Positions 7,446 through 12,600 of a stretch of DNA of 12,600 nt are shown here, piece by piece. The notes beneath the pieces were generated by a model. It ran no database searches and was not told the DNA's origin. It saw nothing but the letters and a program-made list of their open reading frames with translations. A program made the position numbers and the translations under genes. Source of the DNA: Ignavibacteriaceae bacterium (GTDB lineage: Bacteria; Bacteroidota; Ignavibacteria; Ignavibacteriales; Ignavibacteriaceae); the NCBI GenBank assembly GCA_025449775.1, contig JANWIS010000149.1, positions 1-12,600 on the forward strand. The letters run 5' to 3'. Numbering within the stretch: position 1 is the stretch's first letter; every line of letters begins with the position of its first letter.

Positions 7446-7478
7446 GCTGTCTATAAATGAACAGCCTTTTTCTTTTTC
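7446..7478 (+). terminator. Rho-independent terminator after the DUF4136 gene
   Basis: GCTGT (7446-7450) pairs with ACAGC (7461-7465) across a 10-base loop and is followed by CTTTTTCTTTTT. Just upstream, AAGTTAA-GT-TTAACTT (7427-7442) forms a second perfect inverted repeat starting in the stop codon. Together they probably end the transcript. Confidence 0.55.
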
Positions 7479-7507
7479 ATTTCTAATTAAAAAATTTAAT
7501 CCGGTAT

Positions 7508-8119
7508 ATGATGAAAAAATTTTTAAGATTAATTCAATCGGCTTCAATAATTTATAGTGTTTTTTCTTGCAGCCCATCAACACAGTTTTCAGATATTTAT
7601 GCTGATGAATCTTTCATTGGCAAAGAATTAAAAAAAATCCTTGTGGTTGGTGCTGCAAAGGAAGAATGGAAGAGAAAAGTATATGAAAACGAATTTCGTT
7701 CACGGCTGATGTTTTACAATGTTGAAGTTTTAACAGCTTGGCAGGAAATACCAAAAGGACAGGAGCTGAACAAAGATACTTTCGAAAAATACTTTAAAGA
7801 CAAAAATGTTGATGCTGTCCTGGTTATAATTGCAGCGGGTGAAAGCACTTTTAAAACTATGTACAGCGGTGCATCTTCAAATGTTTATGTCGGATTTTAC
7901 GGATTTTATTTTTCAACTGCTTCTGTTTATTATAATGCCGGCTACATGGCTGAAGAAACAATTGTTCACATGGGAACCAACCTGTATGAAACAAAGGAAG
8001 GAAAATTAATCTGGAGTGCAAAGTCACAATCCTATGAACCTGAAAACACTGGTGATGTTGTTAAAACCGTCAGCAATAATGTTGTGAATGAACTGAATCG
8101 TCAAGGTTTCATTAAATAA
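7508..8119 (+). CDS. Unrecognised lipoprotein, paralogue of the gene at 4623
   Basis: A 203-residue lipoprotein (202 if the second ATG at 7511 is used; neither has a clear ribosome site). The lipobox is VFSC with Cys21. It shares its landmarks with the lipoprotein at 4623: KKILVVGAA near the N-terminus, FEKYFKDKNVDAVLV (92-106), a Tyr/Phe-rich stretch VGFYGFYFS (128-136), GYM (145-147), TNLYET (157-162), LIWS (167-170), and a C-terminal helix ending RQGFIK. By hand count, 21 of the last 61 residues are identical. The two are old duplicates, not a recent copy. No known family or catalytic motif is seen, and an outer-membrane location facing the periplasm is inferred. The gene follows the terminator at 7446, so it probably has its own promoter in the 7479-7507 stretch, but I could not identify one. 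Confidence 0.8.
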   Translation: MMKKFLRLIQSASIIYSVFSCSPSTQFSDIYADESFIGKELKKILVVGAAKEEWKRKVYENEFRSRLMFYNVEVLTAWQEIPKGQELNKDTFEKYFKDKNVDAVLVIIAAGESTFKTMYSGASSNVYVGFYGFYFSTASVYYNAGYMAEETIVHMGTNLYETKEGKLIWSAKSQSYEPENTGDVVKTVSNNVVNELNRQGFIK

Positions 8120-8160
8120 ATTATTTCTCGCTATTCAATTAAAAATTTTTGATTGATACA

Positions 8161-8826
8161 ATGTTTAAAAAGTTTTCTAAACTAATTTCAGTCCACTCCC
8201 AGCTTACTCTTATCATCAGCATCATTATTGTGATAATTTTTTCTCCATATTATTGGGAATCAAAGTTCGCAAACTATTTTCATTTTTTATTCCTAACTCT
8301 GATTTTACTTTCCTCAATACTCACATTGAACAAAAGCCGTGTTAAATCTAAATCCTTCGGGAAGATTGGATATATAATTATAGTGTTGAGCTTATTAAAT
8401 GCAATCACTGCCAATATACACCTAGATCTTGTCAACAGAATTATTTTTGTTTTCTTCTTCGTTTATGTTGCATTCAATTTACTAATTGGCATTATTAAAA
8501 GTCGTGATGTTGATTCGCAGGTCATTTTCAGTGCAGTCGCTGCTTTCCTGCTATTCGGTTTCATTGGTGCAATTCTGGCTGCGGTAATTAATTTTTTTGT
8601 ACCAAATGCCTTTTCACTTAACAGTACTTACTCAAGTCAATTTCATCAGTATCTATATTTCAGTTTCGTTACGATTACAACAACAGGTTATGGTGATATA
8701 CTTCCAATTACTCCTCTCGCAAGAACTCTTGCAATTTTTCTTGCATTGTTTGGTCAGCTGTATCTTACTGTAATAATTGGTGTACTGATCGGAAAGTATT
8801 TATCAAGCAGTAAACAAATCTCCTAA
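8161..8826 (+). CDS. Potassium channel family protein (Ion_trans_2 pore)
   Basis: A 221-residue inner-membrane protein. The pore is clear: FSFVTITTTGYGDILPITP, with the selectivity filter TTGYGD at 174-179, flanked by an S5-like helix (about 121-147) and an S6-like helix (about 187-211). Four more hydrophobic segments precede it (about 15-28, 38-56, 69-84 and 93-111), giving a six-helix plan. The fourth segment lacks the regular Arg/Lys ladder of voltage sensors, so voltage gating is not supported. No cytoplasmic RCK/TrkA-N or cyclic-nucleotide domain follows; the protein ends about ten residues after S6. It probably conducts K+ passively or in response to an unknown cue. ATG 8161 is chosen because an in-frame TTG at 8149 only adds four residues. 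No ribosome site is visible. It lies 41 bases after the lipoprotein gene and may be co-transcribed. Confidence 0.85.
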   Translation: MFKKFSKLISVHSQLTLIISIIIVIIFSPYYWESKFANYFHFLFLTLILLSSILTLNKSRVKSKSFGKIGYIIIVLSLLNAITANIHLDLVNRIIFVFFFVYVAFNLLIGIIKSRDVDSQVIFSAVAAFLLFGFIGAILAAVINFFVPNAFSLNSTYSSQFHQYLYFSFVTITTTGYGDILPITPLARTLAIFLALFGQLYLTVIIGVLIGKYLSSSKQIS

Positions 8827-8940
8827 GCTGCTAAAGCAAAACAATTCCATAGGTTTTTTTTCAGATTGTTGATTCAAAAATTCTTAATTTTCAGCAGTGT
8901 TGTTTAATTAACGATAATTTTATTCAGACTTCAACTATAC

Positions 8941-10815
8941 ATGCTTAAACAGAGTTTAATATTAATTCTTCTAACATTTTTTTTCTCATTTGGTTATGCT
9001 CAGCAAACCAAAGAAACTAAAACCATTCTTATACTTTTTGGACTGTCTCCGGCACAACCAGCATATCGTCCTATTCTTGATGGTATTAGACAAAAGCTTA
9101 CTGAAGAATTTGGTGATAGAATAGACTTACATATGGAATACTTTGAAATAGAAAATTATCCTAAAAATAATTACCCCAAAGAACGATTTGATATGTACAA
9201 CGAAAAGTACAAGGACTTTAAGCTAGATTTATTAATCTGTGTTGGTAGGAATGCTGTCGACGTAATTAAAAATCATGGTGAGAGTTATTTTCTAAATTTC
9301 CCCACGATATCAGTTGATTTTGATTATTCTAATTTAGGATTTAACAACGATCTCAGGTTAAATGATCAGACAGCGGTTGTAGGAATAAAAATAAATATCG
9401 ATAAAATGATTTCAACAGCGTTATCAATATTTCCAACAACTTCTTCGATTTATTTCATAGGTGGAACAACACCTTTCGATAAAGTGATGATGTCATTTGC
9501 AAAAGAATCTGTACAAAAAACAATGAAAGATAAAACTTTCACATTTATGACAGATCTTTCGATGGATAAAATTTTACATCAAGTCAATAGTTTGCCTGAT
9601 CAGAGCATAATTTTTGTTCCATCATTTAATACAGACAGTAAAATGGTTACGTACTATAACCCAGAAGCCATCAGGCTGATTAGCAGAGGTGCAAATTCTC
9701 CGGTCTTTGCTTATAGTGATATGGGATTTGGTGAAGGCTCAGTTGGTGGATACATTCTGAGCTTTATAAAAGTTGGATTGCTTTCAGGTCAGTTTGCTGT
9801 AAAAATATTAAATGGTGCAGATCCGAATTCATTTAAGGTTATTGAACAAGATTATTATGAGAATGTTTTTGACTGGAGAGAACTTTTACGGTGGGGTATT
9901 CCGGATTCTGAATTGCTGCCGAAGGAAAGTATTATTTTATTCAAAGAAATAAATTTGGTTGAGGAGTATAAATGGATTATTGGTTCTGTGCTGCTCTTTG
10001 TTTTACTGCAAAGCGTATTAATTGGTAATTTGATACGCTTAAATAAAAACCAAAAAATAATGACAAAGAAAATAATAGAATCTGAAAACAGATACAGAGA
10101 ATTCCTGCACGAAGACAGAAGTTTGAGACTTGGTCAGTTAACAGCTTCACTTTCTCATGAGTTAAATCAACCTTTAACAGCTATCCTCAGCACGGCACAG
10201 GCAGGAATTAATTTCATCAATTCGAACCAGGCAAATCCCGAATTACTGAAAGAAATACTTCAAAAAATTGTTGATAATGATAAAAGAGGAGCATCAATTC
10301 TCAGCAGCATCCGAGGAATGATGAAGCTGGAAAGAAGAGAAAAAGAAAAAGTAAATCTTAATGCTTTAATAAATGAAGTTATTGCTGTTTACAATAATGA
10401 AGCAGTTAGACACCATAACCATTTAAATGTTAATTTAATTCATGAACCGGTTTACGTTACTGCAGATGGGATTCAGATCCAGCAGGTTTTACTCAATTTA
10501 ATTTTTAATGCCTCACAGGCATTGGAAAAAGCTGGTACTTCAAATAAAGTAATAACAATTTCCAATTCCATTCATCTTGATGAGGTAATTGTTTCAATCC
10601 AGGATAATGGAAGTGGAATAGACGAAACAATAAAAGAAAAACTCTTTAAACCATTTATCACTTCCAAAACGGAAGGTATGGGAATTGGATTGGTAATCTG
10701 CCAATCAATTATTGAAGATCACGAGGGAAAAATCCGGGCAGAGAATCTTCCCGAAGGTGGTGCAAAATTTTCATTCAGCTTGAAAATATCTAAAGATGAA
10801 CAAAAAAAATTCTAA
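8941..10815 (+). CDS. Sensor histidine kinase with periplasmic ABC-substrate-binding-type sensor domain
   Basis: A 624-residue membrane sensor kinase. Domains in order: signal peptide or N-terminal anchor (1-20); a periplasmic sensor resembling ABC_sub_bind (PF04392) at about 28-310; the junction motif FDWRELLRWGIPDSELLP (310-327), known from a family of proteobacterial hybrid sensors; one membrane helix (about 344-366); a short linker; HisKA with the H-box SHELNQPL (phospho-acceptor His406); and HATPase_c with N box LLNLIFNASQAL (Asn523), G1 DNGSGI (555-560) and G2 GMGIGL (579-584). There is no PAS domain between membrane and kinase, unlike many relatives. The sensor presumably binds a small solute; its identity is unknown. 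The last 20 bases overlap the FixJ-like regulator gene, its obvious partner. ATG 8941 has no good ribosome site but gives a proper signal sequence. Confidence 0.92.
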   Translation: MLKQSLILILLTFFFSFGYAQQTKETKTILILFGLSPAQPAYRPILDGIRQKLTEEFGDRIDLHMEYFEIENYPKNNYPKERFDMYNEKYKDFKLDLLICVGRNAVDVIKNHGESYFLNFPTISVDFDYSNLGFNNDLRLNDQTAVVGIKINIDKMISTALSIFPTTSSIYFIGGTTPFDKVMMSFAKESVQKTMKDKTFTFMTDLSMDKILHQVNSLPDQSIIFVPSFNTDSKMVTYYNPEAIRLISRGANSPVFAYSDMGFGEGSVGGYILSFIKVGLLSGQFAVKILNGADPNSFKVIEQDYYENVFDWRELLRWGIPDSELLPKESIILFKEINLVEEYKWIIGSVLLFVLLQSVLIGNLIRLNKNQKIMTKKIIESENRYREFLHEDRSLRLGQLTASLSHELNQPLTAILSTAQAGINFINSNQANPELLKEILQKIVDNDKRGASILSSIRGMMKLERREKEKVNLNALINEVIAVYNNEAVRHHNHLNVNLIHEPVYVTADGIQIQQVLLNLIFNASQALEKAGTSNKVITISNSIHLDEVIVSIQDNGSGIDETIKEKLFKPFITSKTEGMGIGLVICQSIIEDHEGKIRAENLPEGGAKFSFSLKISKDEQKKF

Positions 10816-11419
10816 AGTATTTATTATTGATGATGACAAGCAACTTGGTGAAAGTATTTCATTGCTGCTTGAATCTGGTGGTTACAAAGCTGAAGTGTTT
10901 CCGGATACAAAACAATTTTTAGAAAGAGAAAATTATAACGGTTCCGGCTGCATCCTTCTTGATGTTTTTCTAAAAGGCAAAACCGGGCTTGAGTTACAGG
11001 AAGAGATAGAAACCAGGTTTGAATGTCTGCCAATAATTTTTATTACCGGACATGGAGATATTTCAATGAGTGTTGGAGCGTTGAAAAAAGGTGCGATAAA
11101 TTTCCTCGAAAAACCTATTGATGATCAGCAATTATTTAATGCCATCGACGAAGCTCTCATCAGAAGTAATGACTTGGTGACGAAACAAAATGAATTAGAG
11201 AAGTTTAGAATAATTGTTAATTCTCTAACTGCAAGAGAGTATGAAATTTTCAGATACTTAATTACCGGGAGGCTGAATAAACAAATCGCTTCAGAATTAG
11301 GAATTGCAGAACACACAGTAAAAAATCACCGGTTAAGTATTACCGAAAAGCTAAAAGTAAAGTCAGTCGCAGAAATGGTTTATATTGCTGAGAAGTTGAA
11401 TATAAAAGGTGCTAACTGA
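10796..11419 (+). CDS. FixJ/NarL-type response regulator (REC + LuxR HTH)
   Basis: A 207-residue regulator. The receiver domain (about 6-122) has the acidic pocket Asp12-Asp14, the phospho-acceptor Asp56 in GCILLDVFLKG, Thr84 in FITGHGD and Lys106 in FLEKP. The GHGD and LEKP wording is typical of the FixJ subgroup. A linker of charged residues leads to a LuxR-type helix-turn-helix (about 142-200) with SLTAREYEIF and NKQIASELGIAEHTVKNHR. It is expected to be phosphorylated by the kinase encoded just upstream and to bind DNA as a dimer. The ATG lies within the kinase gene, so translation is coupled. Likely targets are unknown; the small barrel gene that follows 192 bases later is the closest candidate. 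All catalytic residues are intact. Confidence 0.93.
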   Translation: MNKKNSKVFIIDDDKQLGESISLLLESGGYKAEVFPDTKQFLERENYNGSGCILLDVFLKGKTGLELQEEIETRFECLPIIFITGHGDISMSVGALKKGAINFLEKPIDDQQLFNAIDEALIRSNDLVTKQNELEKFRIIVNSLTAREYEIFRYLITGRLNKQIASELGIAEHTVKNHRLSITEKLKVKSVAEMVYIAEKLNIKGAN

Positions 11420-11611
11420 AAATCTTTTGGTCTTTCGGAAAAATAATGTTGTTATTTTCTAAATACATTTATAGTTTTATTTTATCAGAACAATTGCAAT
11501 TATTTGTCTTTAAATAAAATAATATTAAATGAATTGTAATTTGTGTAGATTAATGATAGTTCGGTTTCTCTCATTTTAATTAATATTTAAAACAAAAGTG
11601 GAGAGTAGCAT
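11420..11611 (+). other. Intergenic leader with AT-rich hairpin and palindrome
   Basis: This gap between the regulator and the small barrel gene holds no coding sequence that I can support. At 11440-11458 an all-A/T stem of 7 base pairs (AAAATAA, TGTTG loop, TTATTTT) is a possible weak terminator. At 11492-11501 AATTGCAATT is a perfect 10-base palindrome, and TTGCAA (11494-11499) followed 15 bases later by TAAAAT could be a poorly spaced promoter. GGAG at 11600-11603 is the ribosome site for ATG 11612. The length suggests a regulated promoter. Confidence 0.3.
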
Positions 11612-12031
11612 ATGAAAACTTTTCTTTTAACAATTCTGGTAATTATAGGTATTTCACAACTGAGTCAGGCTCAGGAAATAGGTATACGCTTTGGAGATGC
11701 CTTTGGAGGTCATTATGCAGTTGATGCCCGGTTTAAAGGATTACATGCTGATGTCTCCTTTGGTGATGGTGTTGGTCTCGAAGTACTCTGGGATTTACTC
11801 TATCAGGGATTGGGTGAAAAGGGTTTTGATTGGTATGTTGGCGCTGGTCTATCTACTTATCTTGGTGATCCATTTCTTCTTGGAATTACCGGAGAAGTAG
11901 GACTTGAATACCATTTCGATTTCCCTCTTGCGATCGGTGCCGATTGGCGGCCAACATTTATAGTTATAGACTACACTGAATTTGAGGGCGGCTGGTTTGG
12001 TTTTAATGTAAGATATGTATTAGGCAGATAG
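11612..12031 (+). CDS. Small exported outer-membrane beta-barrel-like protein
   Basis: A 139-residue protein of no family I can name. Residues 1-20 are a clear signal peptide (cleavage SQA-QE). The mature part of about 119 residues alternates short strands with Gly turns: IGIRFGDAFGGHYAVDARF, then LHADVSFGDGVGLEVLWDLL, WYVGAGLSTYLG, FLLGITGEVGLEYHFDFPLA, and finally GWFGFNVRYVLGR. This would fit a small barrel of about eight short strands, as in minimal outer-membrane proteins of Bacteroidota-like organisms. The C-terminus is Arg rather than aromatic. It has its own ribosome site (GGAG, 8 bases before ATG) and its own strong terminator, so it is probably a single-gene transcript. Its place between two response-regulator genes makes it a candidate target of one of them; that is an inference. 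Confidence 0.7.
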   Translation: MKTFLLTILVIIGISQLSQAQEIGIRFGDAFGGHYAVDARFKGLHADVSFGDGVGLEVLWDLLYQGLGEKGFDWYVGAGLSTYLGDPFLLGITGEVGLEYHFDFPLAIGADWRPTFIVIDYTEFEGGWFGFNVRYVLGR

Positions 12032-12049
12032 TACTTATTAAAACTTGTT

Positions 12050-12077
12050 AAAAGACGCATGAAAGTGCGTCTTTTTT
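12050..12077 (+). terminator. Strong Rho-independent terminator
   Basis: AAAAGACGCA (12050-12059) pairs perfectly with TGCGTCTTTT (12066-12075) across a 6-base loop, and the T-run continues to 12077. It lies 18 bases after the stop of the small barrel gene. The A/T-flanked stem could also work on the opposite strand. Confidence 0.85.
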
Positions 12078-12256
12078 ATTTAAAAGTTTTGTTTACTTAG
12101 AAGTGAATACTAAACAGAAAAACATCTAGTACATTCCAAAATACTATTTCAAGATTACCGCAATGATACCTTTATAGGTCTAAGTACCTATTTACTCCGC
12201 TAAACTTTAAAACTATTTTAAGTTTAAAATTCAATAAAAAGTAAACTCTATGAGAA
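12078..12256 (+). other. Intergenic region with two inverted repeats before the second regulator gene
   Basis: There is no open frame worth calling. ATAGGT (12174-12179) and ACCTAT (12186-12191) form a 6-base inverted repeat with a 6-base spacer. TAAACTTTAAAA (12201-12212) and TTTTAAGTTTA (12216-12226) form an 11-pair inverted repeat with a single bulged T and a 3-base loop, ending 30 bases before ATG 12257. Neither is followed by a T-run, so they look more like operator or leader structures than terminators. No convincing promoter boxes were found. Confidence 0.35.
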
Positions 12257-12600
12257 ATGATCCATATTATAGATGATGACCAAAGTGTGAGAGATGGATT
12301 TATCATGCTTTTGAAATCCACAGGTTTCGAATGTGATTCCTTTGAAGGAGCTGAACAATTTTTGGATATGTGGAAACCTAAGGAGAATGATTTAATTATC
12401 CTTGATATTCATCTCACCGGAATGAATGGATGTGCCTTGTTGGAAATTCTTACCAAACGAGGACTACATTTGCCAATTATTATTGTAACTGCATATGATG
12501 AACAAGCAACTCGTAACGCTGCTAAAAACTTTGGGGCTTTGGCGTATTTACTTAAACCAGTTGACTGCGAAGAATTAATTAATCTTGTCAAATTCGCCAC
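12257..12600 (+). CDS. Response regulator receiver domain, 3' end cut by window
   Basis: The first 114 codons of a second response regulator; the frame is still open at the window edge. It starts MIHIIDDDQSVRDGFIMLLK, with the acidic pocket Asp6-Asp8. The phospho-acceptor is Asp50 in LIILDIHLTGMNG, with Thr78 in IIVTAYD and Lys100 in YLLKPVD. All key receiver residues are therefore intact, and the pattern is FixJ-like. Whether a LuxR HTH or another output domain follows cannot be seen. It starts after the terminator at 12050, so it is transcribed separately from the kinase/regulator pair, yet it lies only about 840 bases from it. It could be a second partner of that kinase or belong to another system downstream. 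No strong ribosome site is visible before the ATG; the preceding ATG at 12250 runs into a stop within nine codons. Confidence 0.88.
   Translation, partial: MIHIIDDDQSVRDGFIMLLKSTGFECDSFEGAEQFLDMWKPKENDLIILDIHLTGMNGCALLEILTKRGLHLPIIIVTAYDEQATRNAAKNFGALAYLLKPVDCEELINLVKFA

Noticed and set aside
7401..7583. Minus-strand open frame between the DUF4136 gene and the lipoprotein at 7508
   Set aside because: It crosses the terminator at 7446 and the starts and ends of two supported genes; the translation lacks any motif.
8120..8160. Near-palindrome CAATTAAAAA/TTTTTGATTG before the channel gene as a terminator
   Set aside because: It has essentially no loop and no T-run after it, and the composition makes such repeats likely by chance.
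10824..11033. Minus-strand open frame opposite the FixJ-like regulator
   Set aside because: It is antisense to the receiver domain, has no ribosome site and no protein-like pattern.
11691..11900. Alternative + strand frame within the small barrel gene
   Set aside because: The overlapping frame at 11612 has a signal peptide, ribosome site and terminator; this one has none of them.
12409..12600. Minus-strand open frame at the window end
   Set aside because: It is antisense to a receiver domain whose Asp50, Thr78 and Lys100 are all in place on the + strand.

Overview
The window is AT-rich DNA from a Gram-negative bacterium. It encodes several Sec-exported outer-membrane beta-barrels, five lipoproteins with clear lipoboxes, and inner-membrane proteins. 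The mix (DUF481 barrel, FadL/OmpP1-like barrel, DUF4136 lipoprotein, many starts with weak Shine-Dalgarno sites) fits the Bacteroidota/Chlorobiota side of the tree, perhaps an Ignavibacteria-like lineage; that placement is an inference. All genes lie on the + strand. I saw no tRNA, rRNA, transposon or CRISPR array.

Layout. (1) 2-3406: the 3' part of an AI-2E-family permease, then a DUF481 outer-membrane protein and a FadL/OmpP1-like barrel only 11 bases apart. (2) 3438-6106: a candidate promoter followed by a tightly packed unit: a lipoprotein made of two VOC (glyoxalase-fold) domains, a 60-residue Gly/Tyr-rich lipoprotein (8-base overlap), an unrecognised 213-residue lipoprotein with a GTG start, and a cytoplasmic metallo-beta-lactamase-fold hydrolase (1-base overlap). 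(3) 6173-8826: a small beta-barrel, a DUF4136 lipoprotein, a hairpin terminator, a second unrecognised lipoprotein clearly paralogous to the one at 4623, and a six-helix potassium-channel-like protein. (4) 8941-11419: a two-component pair overlapping by 20 bases. The histidine kinase has a periplasmic ABC-substrate-binding-type sensor and the regulator is FixJ-like (REC plus LuxR HTH). (5) 11612-12600: a small exported beta-barrel protein, a strong hairpin terminator, and the 5' part of a second response regulator that runs off the window.

Taken together this is an envelope-centred accessory region: barrels, lipoproteins, a permease and an ion channel beside a ligand-sensing two-component system. 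The least explained part is the set of lipoproteins between 3517 and 8119. Two of them are homologous to each other, and four carry a Tyr/Gly/Trp-rich segment. Whether they form one functional system is not shown by the sequence; shared features and spacing only make it worth testing.
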